Shown here: positions 24,353-34,026 of the stretch, in pieces
Layout: the number at the start of each line of letters is the position of its first letter
Numbering within the stretch: position 1 is the stretch's first letter
From: Nitrospirota bacterium
GTDB lineage: Bacteria; Nitrospirota; JACRHL01
Reading direction: 5' to 3'
Assembly: GCA_016212085.1 (NCBI GenBank)
Contig: JACRHL010000019.1
Span: 270,684 to 334,683 of the forward strand
Length of the DNA: 64,000 nt
Program-made: the position numbers and the translations under genes
The notes under the pieces: generated by a model
Databases searched by the model: none
The model's input: only the letters and a program-made list of their open reading frames with translations
Told to the model about the DNA's origin: nothing

Positions 24353-26488
24353 TCAAGCGCCGCTGACGCGCTTCACCTCCAGCACCTCCTTGAGGCGCTC
24401 CAGGCGGCTCACCACCCGCGCCAGGTGCTTTACGTCGTCCACCTCCAGGGTCAGGTTGAAGCGCGCCTTGCGGTCGCCCATGGTGTGGATCTGGGCCTGG
24501 CAGATGTTGGCCTTGGCATCGGCGATGGTGGACGACACCTTGCCCAGGATGCCGGTGCGGTCCAGGGTGATCACCTGCACCGGCACCTGGTGCGGGGTGA
24601 TGGGGTTGGCGTCCCAGCGCACCTCCACCATCAGGTCCGGGTCCTTGCCCAGGGCCTCCAGCTGGCCGCACTCCTTGCGGTGCACCACCAGCCCCTTGCC
24701 GCGCACCATGTGCCCCACGATGGGGTCGCCCGGAATGGGCCGGCAGCAGTTGGACATGTGCACCATCACCCCCTCGCCGCGCACCAGCACGGCGCCGTCC
24801 TGGCGGGTCAGGCGCATCATCACCCGCTCCTTGAAGCTGGGGCGCACGCGGGCGTCGGGCAGGAGCAGCGACACCACCTCGCCGGTGGAGCGCTTGCCAT
24901 AGCCCACCTCGGCGAACAGGGTGTCGCGGTCGCGCACGCCGAGCCTTTTCAGCACCGGCTCCAGGTTGGCCAGCACCGCGTCCGGGGCGCGGCCCTGGCG
25001 GCGGATCTCGCGGGCGAGCACCTTGCCGCCCACCTCCACGGCGCGGCGCGTCTCCTCCTGGCGCACCCAGTGCTTCACCGCCGAACGGGCGCGCGAGGTC
25101 TTGAGGATGTTGATCCAGTCCCTGGACGGCACCTGGTCGGGGCTGGTGAGCACCTCCACGGTCTGGCCGCTCTTGAGCACATACTGGGGGGCCGTCAGCT
25201 TGCCGTCCACGTTGGCGCCCACGCAGGTGGCGCCCAGCTCCGTGTGGATGGCGAAGGCGAAGTCGAGCACGGTGCTGCCGCGCGGCATCTCCAGCAGCTC
25301 GCCGCCCTTGGTGTAGACGAACACGCTGTCGGAGAACAGGTCCACCTTGACCGCGTCCATGAACTGCTTGCCGTCGGGCACCTGCTGCTGCCACTCGAGC
25401 ATCTGCCTGAGCCAGCGGAAGGTCTCGCCGCCGGAGGGGTCGATGCGGCCGCCCTCCTTGTATTTCCAGTGGGCGGCGATGCCCTCCTCCGCCACCCGGT
25501 GCATCTCGTCGGTGCGGATCTGGAACTCCACCCGGTTGCCGCGCTCGCACAGCACCGTGGTGTGCAGCGACTGGTAGCCGTTGGACTTGGGGATGGCGAT
25601 GTAATCCTTGAACTTGCCCGGAATGGGCTGCCACAGGGAGTGGATGATGCCCAGCAGGGCGTAGCAGTGCATCTTGGTGTCGGTGACGATGCGCAGCCCC
25701 TCCAGGTCGTAGAGCTGGTCCAGCTCCAGGTTCTGGCTGGTCATCTTGCGGTAGATGCTGTAGATGTGCTTGGAGCGCCCCTGGATCTCCGCCGGCACGT
25801 GCACGCGGGCGATCTCGGCGGCCACCATGGCGCGCACCTCGTCGATGTACTTCTCGCGCACCTTGCGCCCGGCGGCCACCTGCTTGACCAGGGAGAAGTA
25901 GACCTCCGGCTTCAGGTAGCGCAGACACAGGTCCTCCATCTCCAGCTTGATCCAGCCCAGCCCCAGGCGGTTGGCGATGGGGGCGTAGATCTCCAGGGTT
26001 TCCTGGGCGATGCGGCGGCGCTTCTCGTCGGGCAGGGAGGCCAGGGTGCGCATGTTGTGCAGGCGGTCCGCCAGCTTGATGAGCACCACCCGGATGTCCT
26101 TGGCCATGGACAGGAGCATCTTGCGGAAGTTCTCCGCCTGCGCCTCCTCGCGGCTGAGCAGTTGCAGCTTGTCGATCTTGGTCACCCCGTCCACCAGGTA
26201 GGCGATCTCGTCGCCGAACAGCTCGACGATGCGCTGGCGGGTGATGTCCGTGTCCTCCACCGTGTCGTGCAGCACGGCGGACACGATGGTGGGCACGTCC
26301 ATCTTGAGGCGGGCGAGGATCTCGGCCACCTCCAGCGGGTGCTTCAGGTACGCCTCGCCGGAGGCGCGCTTCTGCCCCTTGTGGGCCTGGTACGCCAGGG
26401 TGATGGCGGTGGCGATCATGCCCACGTCGGCGTCCGGGCGGTAGCCCTTGACCGCGTCGATGATGTGGGTGGCGGCGGCGACGGTCAT
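24353..26488 (-). CDS. spoT: Bifunctional (p)ppGpp synthetase/hydrolase, RelA/SpoT family
   Basis: The 711-residue protein makes and degrades the stringent-response alarmone. Residues 1-190 are the HD hydrolase domain with HDTVED at 74-79 intact, so hydrolysis should work. The synthetase domain follows with GRSKHIYSIYRKM, FKDYIAIPK, GYQSLHTTV and EFQIRTDEMH. Then come a TGS domain (residues about 385-445) and a C-terminal ACT domain (RFNLTLEVDDVKHLARVVSRL). It is the only RSH protein seen here. The ATG at 26488 overlaps the recJ stop by four bases (ATGA), so the two are coupled. No rpoZ precedes it, unlike the common rpoZ-spoT order. Confidence 0.94.
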   Translation of the reverse strand: MTVAAATHIIDAVKGYRPDADVGMIATAITLAYQAHKGQKRASGEAYLKHPLEVAEILARLKMDVPTIVSAVLHDTVEDTDITRQRIVELFGDEIAYLVDGVTKIDKLQLLSREEAQAENFRKMLLSMAKDIRVVLIKLADRLHNMRTLASLPDEKRRRIAQETLEIYAPIANRLGLGWIKLEMEDLCLRYLKPEVYFSLVKQVAAGRKVREKYIDEVRAMVAAEIARVHVPAEIQGRSKHIYSIYRKMTSQNLELDQLYDLEGLRIVTDTKMHCYALLGIIHSLWQPIPGKFKDYIAIPKSNGYQSLHTTVLCERGNRVEFQIRTDEMHRVAEEGIAAHWKYKEGGRIDPSGGETFRWLRQMLEWQQQVPDGKQFMDAVKVDLFSDSVFVYTKGGELLEMPRGSTVLDFAFAIHTELGATCVGANVDGKLTAPQYVLKSGQTVEVLTSPDQVPSRDWINILKTSRARSAVKHWVRQEETRRAVEVGGKVLAREIRRQGRAPDAVLANLEPVLKRLGVRDRDTLFAEVGYGKRSTGEVVSLLLPDARVRPSFKERVMMRLTRQDGAVLVRGEGVMVHMSNCCRPIPGDPIVGHMVRGKGLVVHRKECGQLEALGKDPDLMVEVRWDANPITPHQVPVQVITLDRTGILGKVSSTIADAKANICQAQIHTMGDRKARFNLTLEVDDVKHLARVVSRLERLKEVLEVKRVSGA

Positions 26489-28254
26489 GCCACCCCCCCC
26501 GCCGCCCGGGCGCGGGCGCGCAGGTCGCGCACCCGCAGTTGGATGGTGTCGCGCCCCTGCCAGCGGTTTGCCGTGACGCTGCCCGCCAGGTCCACCGGCA
26601 CCCCCTCGGCGATGGCCCCGCCCAGCCAGTCGGCGGCGCCGAAGGCGATGGCCTCCAGGCGCCGGCCCGGCGCGTCCGGCTGCGCCAGGGTGAGCTTGAT
26701 GTGCCCGTTGCCCACCGGGCGCACGCGCTCCGGCACCACGCCGGGCAACAGCAGCACCGGCTCCGGGTTGCCGGGGCCGAACGGCGCGATGCGCGCGAAT
26801 TCGTCGAGCAGGCCTTGGTGGATCTCGTCCAGCCGCGCCGAGGCGTCGAGCCGAAGCTGGGGCCTGAAGTCGTCCGGCGCCAGGCGGCGCCCCACCTCCC
26901 CGTCGAGACGCGCCGCCAGGGCCGCCACCTGGGAGGCCTCCACCGTCACCCCCGCCGCCGCCATGTGGCCGCCGAAGCCCAGCAGCAAGTCCGCGCAAGC
27001 GCTCAAGGCGTCGAACAGGTGCAGGGCGGGGATGCTGCGCCCGGACCCCTTGCCGGTGCCGCCGCCGTCCAGGGCGATGAGGATGCACGGCCGGTGGTAG
27101 CGCTCCACCACCCGGCTGGCGATGATGCCCAGCACCCCCGCGTGCCACCCCTCGGCGGCCAGCACGATGCAGTGGCCCGGCTCGCCCCCGGCCTGGATGC
27201 GGGCCAGCACGTCCTCCAGGATGTCCGCCTCGATGGCGCGCCGCTCCTGGTTGGCCTGGTCCAGGTAGCGGGCGGCCGCCAGGGCCCGTTCCGGGTCGCG
27301 GGTGGTGAGCAGCGCCACCCCCTGGCCGCCGTCGGCCACGCGCCCGCCGGCGTTGATGCGCGGCCCCAGGTGAAAGCCCACCTGCCCCGCCCCCACCGGC
27401 TGGCCGGCCAGGCCCGCCACCGCCTTCAGGGCGCCCACGCCCGGCCGGCGCTCCGCCGACAGCAGCTCCAGGCCGTGGCGCACCAGCACCCGGTTCTCGC
27501 CGGTGAGGGGCGCCACGTCCGCCACGGTGCCCAGCGCCACCAGGTCCAGCAGCGGCATGAGCCGGGGCGGCAGGGCGTCCGCCGTGGCCTCGCCGCGGCG
27601 GATCAGGATGGCGTGGCAGAGCTTGAAGGCCACCCCCACGCCGCACAGCCCCTTTTCGGGATAGGTGCCGTCGTGGCGGTGCGGGTTGAGCACCGCGTAG
27701 GCCGGCGGCAGGGGGCCGCTCACCTCGTGGTGGTCGGTGACGATCACGTCCACCCCCAGGGCGCCCGCCCGTTCCACCGCCTGGTGGGCGGAGGTGCCGT
27801 TGTCGGTGGTGATGATGAGGCGGGTGCCCGCCCGCGCCAGGTCCGCCACCCGCTCCGGGTTGAGGCCGTAGCCGTCGGCGAAGCGGTCGGGCACGAAGGT
27901 GCCCACCGGGTACCCGATCATTGCAAAGAATTCGCTGAGCAGCGCCGCGCCGGAGATCCCGTCCACGTCGTAGTCGCCATACACGGTGATGGCCTCGCCG
28001 GCGGCGATGGCACGTTCCACCCGCTCCACCGCGCGGCGCATGTCGCGGAACCGGAACGGGTCGTGCAGGGCCGCGTCCCCGGCGGCCAGGAACGCGCGCG
28101 CCGCCGCCGGTTCCACCAGGCCGCGGTTGAGCAGCACCTGGGCGGCGATGCGGCTCACGCCCAGGGCCTCGCGCAGGGCGCGCCGGGCCGCCGGGTCGAT
28201 GGGCGGGACGCGCCAGCGGAAGCGAATGGGCTGGGCTTGTGGTTGTGTCACCAT
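26485..28254 (-). CDS. recJ: Single-stranded-DNA-specific exonuclease RecJ
   Basis: The 589-residue protein is a 5'-3' ssDNA exonuclease of the DHH family, used in recombination and repair. Motifs are VYGDYDVDGISG (motif I), TTDNGTSAHQA, VIVTDHHE (DHH), the GPRINAGGR region and GGHMAAAG of the DHHA1 domain, with an OB-fold at the C-terminus (IKLTLAQPDAPGRRLEAIAFG). DNGTSA has Thr-Ser where DNGxS is usual, within normal variation. It is divergent from recA, with 177 bases between starts, and translationally coupled to the RelA/SpoT gene. Confidence 0.96.
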   Translation of the reverse strand: MVTQPQAQPIRFRWRVPPIDPAARRALREALGVSRIAAQVLLNRGLVEPAAARAFLAAGDAALHDPFRFRDMRRAVERVERAIAAGEAITVYGDYDVDGISGAALLSEFFAMIGYPVGTFVPDRFADGYGLNPERVADLARAGTRLIITTDNGTSAHQAVERAGALGVDVIVTDHHEVSGPLPPAYAVLNPHRHDGTYPEKGLCGVGVAFKLCHAILIRRGEATADALPPRLMPLLDLVALGTVADVAPLTGENRVLVRHGLELLSAERRPGVGALKAVAGLAGQPVGAGQVGFHLGPRINAGGRVADGGQGVALLTTRDPERALAAARYLDQANQERRAIEADILEDVLARIQAGGEPGHCIVLAAEGWHAGVLGIIASRVVERYHRPCILIALDGGGTGKGSGRSIPALHLFDALSACADLLLGFGGHMAAAGVTVEASQVAALAARLDGEVGRRLAPDDFRPQLRLDASARLDEIHQGLLDEFARIAPFGPGNPEPVLLLPGVVPERVRPVGNGHIKLTLAQPDAPGRRLEAIAFGAADWLGGAIAEGVPVDLAGSVTANRWQGRDTIQLRVRDLRARARAAGGVA

Positions 28255-28301
28255 TTTGCGATTATCGAGAGCGCCCCGGCAGCCGTCAACAAAACCGAAC
28301 C

Positions 28302-28337
28302 AAACACTTGTTTACTTTGCCGCGAACGGCATATGAT
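28302..28337 (+). promoter_or_regulatory. recA promoter with overlapping palindrome
   Basis: TTGTTT (28308-28313) and TATGAT (28332-28337) are 18 bases apart and make a plausible sigma-70 promoter. AAACA-CT-TGTTT (28302-28313) is a short perfect palindrome covering the -35 box, a fitting place for a repressor such as LexA. It is not the CTG-N10-CAG box of enterobacteria, so if it is an SOS box it is of another type. Confidence 0.5.
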
Positions 28338-28394
28338 GGGGCCACCCCCCGGAGCCGGCGCCCCGCGGGCACCCTGTATCGGATTTTAACCCAA

Positions 28395-28416
28395 CCCCGC
28401 CGGGGCCGTTTTTTTT
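28395..28416 (+). promoter_or_regulatory. Hairpin plus T-run in the recA leader
   Basis: CCCC-GCC-GGGG (28395-28405) is followed by CCG and eight T (28409-28416), ending 15 bases before the recA ATG. The short stem makes it a weak terminator on its own, but it has the layout of a leader attenuator like the one before infC. A larger fold with the GC-rich bases at 28338-28375 is possible. Confidence 0.35.
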
Positions 28417-28431
28417 AGCGAGAGATTCACC

Positions 28432-29454
28432 ATGAGTGTCGACAGCAACCGCGAGAAGGCCCTGGAACTGGCCCTGGCCCAGATCGAACGCCAGTTCGGC
28501 AAGGGCGCCGTCATGAAGCTGGGCGCCGGTGGCGCCCTGCCGGATGTCGAGTCCGTGCCCACCGGCTCCCTGGCGCTGGACGTGGCGCTGGGCATCGGCG
28601 GCCTGCCCAAGGGTCGGGTGGTGGAGATCTTCGGCCCGGAGTCGTCCGGCAAAACCACCATCGCCCTGTCCGCCATCGCCGAATGCCAGAAAAAGGGGGG
28701 CATGGCCGCCTTCGTGGACGCGGAGCACGCCCTTGACATGCAGTATGCCAAGCGCCTGGGCGTCAACGTGGACGAGCTGCTGGTGTCGCAGCCGGACACG
28801 GGCGAGCAGGCCCTGGAGATCACCGAGACCCTGGTGCGTTCCGGCGCGGTGGACATCGTGGTGGTGGACTCGGTGGCCGCCCTCACCCCCAGGGCCGAGC
28901 TGGAGGGCGAGATGGGCGACTCCCACGTGGGGCTCCAGGCGCGCCTCATGAGCCAGGCCCTGCGCAAGCTCACCGCCACCATCTCCAAGACCCACTGCAT
29001 CGTCATCTTCATCAACCAGCTGCGCATGAAGATCGGCGTCATGTTCGGCAACCCGGAAACCACCACCGGCGGCAACGCCCTCAAGTTCTACGCCAGCGTG
29101 CGGCTGGACATCCGCCGCATCGAGGCCGTCAAGAAGGGCGAGGAGATCATGGGGGGCCTGGTGCGCGTGAAGGTGGTGAAGAACAAGGTGGCCCCGCCGT
29201 TCCGCAAGGCGGAGTTCGAGGTCATGTTCAACGAGGGCATCTCCAAGATCGGCGAGGTGGTGGACCTGGGGGTGGAGCACGGCATCATCAAGAAGAGCGG
29301 CGCGTGGTACTCCTACGGCGCCGACCGCATCGGCCAGGGGCGCGACAACGCGAAGACCCACCTGGCGGAGAACCCGGCCATGCTCGCCGAGGTGACCCAC
29401 AAGGTCAAGGTTGCGCTCGGTTTGATCGATAAGGAGGAGACGGCACAGGCCTGA
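28432..29454 (+). CDS. recA: Recombinase RecA
   Basis: The 340-residue protein forms the ATP-dependent filament for strand exchange and triggers the SOS response. It shows the Walker A motif GPESSGKTT, the Walker B strand VVVDSVAAL, the L2-loop region [11 protein letters not shown]...[16 protein letters not shown], and near full identity to the RecA consensus across the core. The ATG at 28432 follows GCGAGAGATT, a modest ribosome site. The C-terminus is short and lacks a strongly acidic tail. Divergent from recJ; followed by pilT after 126 bases without a clear terminator. Confidence 0.99.
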   Translation: MSVDSNREKALELALAQIERQFGKGAVMKLGAGGALPDVESVPTGSLALDVALGIGGLPKGRVVEIFGPESSGKTTIALSAIAECQKKGGMAAFVDAEHALDMQYAKRLGVNVDELLVSQPDTGEQALEITETLVRSGAVDIVVVDSVAALTPRAELEGEMGDSHVGLQARLMSQALRKLTATISKTHCIVIFINQLRMKIGVMFGNPETTTGGNALKFYASVRLDIRRIEAVKKGEEIMGGLVRVKVVKNKVAPPFRKAEFEVMFNEGISKIGEVVDLGVEHGIIKKSGAWYSYGADRIGQGRDNAKTHLAENPAMLAEVTHKVKVALGLIDKEETAQA

Positions 29455-29580
29455 CGCCCCGGCACGGCCGACGGCCCACGGATGGGCACTCCCGTACCCG
29501 GCGGCCGCGCGTGCGGGCTTAGGCCCTTCCGTCACGGAGCGGCCACGGCGGCCGCGATGACAAGCTAGGAGCGGCCTGAC

Positions 29581-30732
29581 ATGAACATCACCGACCTGCT
29601 CAAGGCCACCATCACCCACGGCGCCTCCGACCTGCACCTGAAGGCGGGCAAGCCCCCCAAGATGCGCGTCAACGGCAGCCTGCGGCCGGTGGAGGGGGCC
29701 CCCTCCCTGTCCGCCGAGGCGGCCCAGGCCATCGCCTTCGGCATCATGAACGACCGCCAGAAGGACCAGTTCCACCAGCGCGGCGAGGTGGACCTGGCCT
29801 ACTCCTACGCCGGCGTGGGGCGCTTCCGCGTGAACGCCTTCAAGCAGCGCGGCTCCATCAGCATGGTGTTCCGCGTGGTGCCCACCAAGATCGACACCCT
29901 GGAGGAGCTGGGCCTGCCCCAGGTGCTGCAACGGCTGGCCCTGGAACCGCGCGGCCTGATCCTGCTCACCGGCTCCACCGGCAGCGGCAAGTCCACCACG
30001 CTGGCGGCCATGGTCGAGCACATCAACCGCAACAAGACCGCCAACATCATCACCATCGAGGACCCCATCGAGTTCCTCTACCTGGACCGCATGGCCCTCG
30101 TCAGCCAGCGCGAGGTGGGGTACGACACCGAATCGTTCGGCGTGGCCCTGCGCGCCGCCCTGCGCCAGGACCCGGACGTGATCATGGTGGGCGAGATGCG
30201 CGACTTCGAGACCATCCAGACCGCCCTCATCGCCGCCGAGACCGGCCACCTGGTGATGAGCACCCTGCACACCACCGACGCCCCGGAAACCATCAACCGC
30301 ATCATCAGCGTGTTTCCCCCGTTCCAGCAGAAGCAGATCCGCCTGCAACTGGCCGCCGTGCTCCAGTGTGTCATCTCCCAGCGCCTGATCCCCCGCGCCG
30401 ACGGCGCCGGCCGCGTGGCCGCCTGCGAGATCATGATCACCACGCAAACCGTGCGCGAGGCCATCATCGACCCGGAAAAGACCCGCCGCCTGCGCGACGT
30501 CATCGCCGCCGGGGGCTCCCAGTACGGCATGCAGACCTTCGACCAGCACCTGTTCGAGCTGATGACCCGGGGCGCCATCAGCCGCGACGAGGCCCTGCGC
30601 TGGGCCTCCAACGCGGACGACTTCACCCTGCGCCTGCGCGGCGTGCGCTCCACCTCCGACAACTGGCGCGACGATGGCGACCGGGACAGCCCCGGCAGCG
30701 GTGGCCAACCCCTCGCCGTGGACCGGTTTTGA
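29581..30732 (+). CDS. pilT: Type IV pilus retraction ATPase PilT
   Basis: The 383-residue protein is a secretion-superfamily hexameric ATPase that powers pilus retraction. It starts with the PilT-type N-domain (MNITDLLKATITHGASDLHL, RVNGSLRPVEG). It has Walker A GSTGSGKST, the Asp box IITIEDPIEF, Walker B DPDVIMVGEMRD with the catalytic Glu, and the His box STLHTTDAPETINRI. ISQRL and FDQHLFEL near the C-terminus also fit PilT. It sits between recA and recX, an unusual place, and its stop overlaps a possible recX TTG start. No other pilus genes are in the window. Confidence 0.95.
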   Translation: MNITDLLKATITHGASDLHLKAGKPPKMRVNGSLRPVEGAPSLSAEAAQAIAFGIMNDRQKDQFHQRGEVDLAYSYAGVGRFRVNAFKQRGSISMVFRVVPTKIDTLEELGLPQVLQRLALEPRGLILLTGSTGSGKSTTLAAMVEHINRNKTANIITIEDPIEFLYLDRMALVSQREVGYDTESFGVALRAALRQDPDVIMVGEMRDFETIQTALIAAETGHLVMSTLHTTDAPETINRIISVFPPFQQKQIRLQLAAVLQCVISQRLIPRADGAGRVAACEIMITTQTVREAIIDPEKTRRLRDVIAAGGSQYGMQTFDQHLFELMTRGAISRDEALRWASNADDFTLRLRGVRSTSDNWRDDGDRDSPGSGGQPLAVDRF

Positions 30733-30773
30733 CGGACGGGCCGGATGCCCCCGGCGCGCCCGGCCGGGCGGCC

Positions 30774-31238
30774 ATGGGCGCGGCCCTGACGCTGCTCGCC
30801 CGGCGCGACCGCTCGCGCCGGGAGCTGCGCGAGCGGCTGGCCGCGCGCTTTCCCGACACCGATCTGGAACCGCTGCTCGACGAACTCACCCGCCTGGGCT
30901 ACCTGGACGACCGGCGCCTGGCCCGGCGCCTGGCGGAGGAACTGGCCACCCGCCGCCACCACGGCCCCCGCCGCCTGCGCCACGAGCTGGCCCGGCGCGG
31001 GCTGGACGCGGAACGGGTGGCCGAGGCCGTCGCCCCCCACGCCGGCGCGGACCGGGTGCGGGAGCAGGCCCTGGCCGCCACCCGCGCCTACCTCAAGGGA
31101 CGGAGCCCCGACGACGACGCCACCCTGCGCCGCCTGGCGGGCTACCTGGGGCGGCGCGGATTTCCAGAAGGTGCCATTCGTGCTATGGTACACCTGATTC
31201 GTCAGGGCTCCGTGTGGGATAATCCGCAACAGGAATAG
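30774..31238 (+). CDS. recX: RecA-modulating regulatory protein RecX
   Basis: The 154-residue, Arg-rich helical protein has the RecX layout: LLARRDRSRRELRERLAAR, LDELTRLGYLDDRRLARRLA, GPRRLRHELARRGLD and a last helix near RRLAGYLGRRGF. RecX binds the RecA filament and limits its growth. The ATG at 30774 gives the usual length. An in-frame TTG at 30729 overlapping the pilT stop would add 15 residues and coupling; the choice is open. The frame continues far upstream inside pilT, but those residues are a shadow. Confidence 0.85.
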   Translation: MGAALTLLARRDRSRRELRERLAARFPDTDLEPLLDELTRLGYLDDRRLARRLAEELATRRHHGPRRLRHELARRGLDAERVAEAVAPHAGADRVREQALAATRAYLKGRSPDDDATLRRLAGYLGRRGFPEGAIRAMVHLIRQGSVWDNPQQE

Positions 31239-31334
31239 GCGGCATCGTTTGTTTTTTTGGCGCGGCGACCGGGCACGGGGGCGACGAACCCGAGGCCGAC
31301 GCCACCCAGCCATCTCGTGGACCAGGCTCGAACC

Positions 31335-34001
31335 ATGTCACTCAGCTCCCGTGAACTGCGCCACCGGTTCGTGGCTTTTTTCGAGGCCCACGGCCACCGC
31401 CACGCCGCCAGCGCCCCCCTCGTTCCCAAGGACGACCCCTCCCTGCTGTTCACCAACGCGGGCATGGTGCCGTTCAAGACCGTGTTCACCGGCGAGGAGC
31501 CGCGCAAGTGGCCCACCGCCGCCTCGGTGCAGAAGTGCATGCGCGCCGGTGGCAAGCACAACGACCTGGAGAACGTGGGCCACACCGGCCGCCACCACAC
31601 GTTCTTCGAGATGCTCGGCAATTTCTCCTTTGGCGACTACTTCAAGGAGGAGGCCATCCGCCTCGCCTGGGAGTTCCTGACCCGGGAGATCGGCCTGCCC
31701 AGGGAGCGCCTGTGGGTGTCGGTCTATCAGGACGACGACGAGGCCTTTGGCATCTGGCGCGACCAGGAGCACGTCCCCGAGCACCGCATCCTGCGCCTGG
31801 GCGAGAAGGACAACTTCTGGCGCATGGGCGACACGGGCCCGTGCGGCCCATGCACCGAGATCCACATCGACCAGGGCGCCGACGTGGGCTGCGGCCGCCC
31901 CACCTGCCAGGTGGGTTGCGATGACGACACCTGCGACCGCTTCCTGGAGGTGTGGAACCTGGTGTTCATGCAGTACGAGCGGTCCGCCAACGGCACCCTC
32001 ACGCCGCTGCCCAGGCCCTCCATCGACACGGGCATGGGGCTGGAGCGCCTCACCGCCGTGGTGAACGGCGTCACCAACAACTACGACACCGACCTGTTCC
32101 AGCCCATCATCCACGCCGCCGCCACCCAGGCGGACGTGGCCTACGGCGACTCCCGCGAGGGCGACACCGCCCTGCGCGTGCTGGCGGACCACGCCCGCGC
32201 CATCACCTTCCTGCTGGCGGACGGCGTGCTGCCCGCCAACGACGGCCGCGGCTACGTGCTGCGCCGCATCATCCGCCGCGCGGCGCGCTACGGCCGTACC
32301 ATCGGCATGCGCGGCCACTTTCTGGCCGGCCTCACCGGCGAGGTGGTGGCCCTCATGGGCGACGTGTACCCCGAGCTGGTGCGCGCCCGCGACACCATCT
32401 TCCGCATCACCCAGGGGGAGGAGGAGCGCTTCGCCCACACCCTGGACCAGGGGCTGGACAAGCTCACCGCCCTGCTCGACCAGGTGGCGGCGTCCGGCGG
32501 CAAGGCCCTGCCGGGCAAGGACCTGTTCAACCTGTACGACACCTACGGCTTCCCCGTGGACCTGGCGGCCGACATCGCCCGGGAGCGCGGCCTGGCCGTG
32601 GACTTGCCCGGCTTCGAGGCGGCCATGGCCGAGCAGAAGGTGCGCGCCCGCGCCTCCTGGAAGGGGGCCGAGGGCGAGGTGAGCATGGTCTACGCCGGCA
32701 TCGCCCAGCGGGTGGGCGCCGTGCCGTTCCTGGGCTACCAGCAGGTGGCCGCCGATACCACCGTGGCCGCCATCGTCGCCGCCGGCAAGCCGGTGCAGGC
32801 CGCCACGGAGGGCACCCCGGTGGAGGTGGTGCTGGCGCAGACCCCGTTCTACGCCGAGTCCGGCGGCCAGGTGGGCGACACGGGCGAGCTGATCGTGGAG
32901 CAGGGCGGCGAGCTGGCCTGCACGGTGGCCGTCACCGACACCCGGCGCCCGGTGAGCGGCCTGGTGGTGCACCACGGCACCGTCACCCGTGGCACCCTGG
33001 CGGTGGGCGCCGCCATCAACGCCCGCGTGAACGCCGTCCGCCGCAAGGACGTGGCCCGCAACCACACCGCCACCCACCTGTTGCACGCGGTGCTGCGCGA
33101 CGTGCTGGGCGACCACGTGAAGCAGGCCGGCTCCCTGGTGCAGGACGACCGGCTGCGCTTCGACTTCACCCACTTTTTGCCCATGTCCATGCGCGACCTG
33201 GAGCGGGTGGAGGAGGCGGTCAACGAGAACATCCGCGGCGATTATCCCGTGGCCACCCAGGTGCAAGGCCTCGAGGCCGCCATCGCCGGCGGCGCCACCG
33301 CCCTGTTCGGCGAGAAGTACGAGGACGACGTGCGCGTGGTGCGCATCGCCGACGTGTCCGCCGAGCTGTGCGGCGGCACCCACGTGGGCGCCGTGGGCGA
33401 GATCGGCCTGCTCCGCATCGTTTCCGAGGGCAGCGTGGGCGCCGGCGTGCGCCGCATCGAGGCGGTCACCGGCCGCCACGCCCTGGCCAGCCTGCGCGCC
33501 CGCGAGGGCTACCTGGCGCAGGCCGCCCAGGCCCTGAAGACCGCGCCGGAGACCCTGGCCGACAAGATCGCCCAGCTCATGGGCCAGCTCAAGGAGCGCG
33601 ACCGCCAGATCGACAGGCTCCAGCGCAAGCTCACCGAGGGCGGCGCCGCCGACGAGGCGGTCACCGAGGTGAACGGCGTCACCGTGCTCACCCGCCGCGA
33701 CGACGGGCTGGACGTGAACGCCCTGCGCGCCCTGTCCGACCGGGTGCGCGACAAGCTGGGCAGCGGCGCGGCCCTGCTCGCCACCGTCAACGACGGCCAG
33801 GTGTCCCTGCTGTGCGTGGTCAGCAAGGATCTGACCGGCCGGGTCAAGGCCGGCGACCTGATGCGCGAGGCGGCGGCCATGGTGGGCGGCAAGGGCGGCG
33901 GCCGGCCCGACATGGCGCAGGGCGGCGGCGACGACGCCGGCGCCCTGGACGGCGCCCTCTCCGCCTTCCCCAAGCTGGTGGCGGCGCGCACCGGGGGCTG
34001 A
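31335..34001 (+). CDS. alaS: Alanyl-tRNA synthetase
   Basis: The 888-residue class II synthetase charges tRNA-Ala. It starts at the ATG at 31335 with SSRELRHRFVAFFEAHGH and the motif region PSLLFTNAGMVPFK. The editing domain has HTATHLLHAVLR and CGGTHV, the zinc-binding residues that remove mischarged Ser and Gly. The C-terminal C-Ala/oligomerisation domain is complete (coiled-coil LKERDRQIDRLQRKL, then GGGRPDMAQGGG). E. coli AlaS has 876 residues. The position after recX is the usual order in proteobacteria. Confidence 0.98.
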   Translation: MSLSSRELRHRFVAFFEAHGHRHAASAPLVPKDDPSLLFTNAGMVPFKTVFTGEEPRKWPTAASVQKCMRAGGKHNDLENVGHTGRHHTFFEMLGNFSFGDYFKEEAIRLAWEFLTREIGLPRERLWVSVYQDDDEAFGIWRDQEHVPEHRILRLGEKDNFWRMGDTGPCGPCTEIHIDQGADVGCGRPTCQVGCDDDTCDRFLEVWNLVFMQYERSANGTLTPLPRPSIDTGMGLERLTAVVNGVTNNYDTDLFQPIIHAAATQADVAYGDSREGDTALRVLADHARAITFLLADGVLPANDGRGYVLRRIIRRAARYGRTIGMRGHFLAGLTGEVVALMGDVYPELVRARDTIFRITQGEEERFAHTLDQGLDKLTALLDQVAASGGKALPGKDLFNLYDTYGFPVDLAADIARERGLAVDLPGFEAAMAEQKVRARASWKGAEGEVSMVYAGIAQRVGAVPFLGYQQVAADTTVAAIVAAGKPVQAATEGTPVEVVLAQTPFYAESGGQVGDTGELIVEQGGELACTVAVTDTRRPVSGLVVHHGTVTRGTLAVGAAINARVNAVRRKDVARNHTATHLLHAVLRDVLGDHVKQAGSLVQDDRLRFDFTHFLPMSMRDLERVEEAVNENIRGDYPVATQVQGLEAAIAGGATALFGEKYEDDVRVVRIADVSAELCGGTHVGAVGEIGLLRIVSEGSVGAGVRRIEAVTGRHALASLRAREGYLAQAAQALKTAPETLADKIAQLMGQLKERDRQIDRLQRKLTEGGAADEAVTEVNGVTVLTRRDDGLDVNALRALSDRVRDKLGSGAALLATVNDGQVSLLCVVSKDLTGRVKAGDLMREAAAMVGGKGGGRPDMAQGGGDDAGALDGALSAFPKLVAARTGG

Positions 34002-34026
34002 CGCCGCCGGGCTGCCTTGGGGGCCC

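Noticed and set aside
28255..28431. Enterobacterial LexA box (CTGT-N8-ACAG) before recA
   Set aside because: No such sequence is present; only the different palindrome at 28302-28313 is seen.
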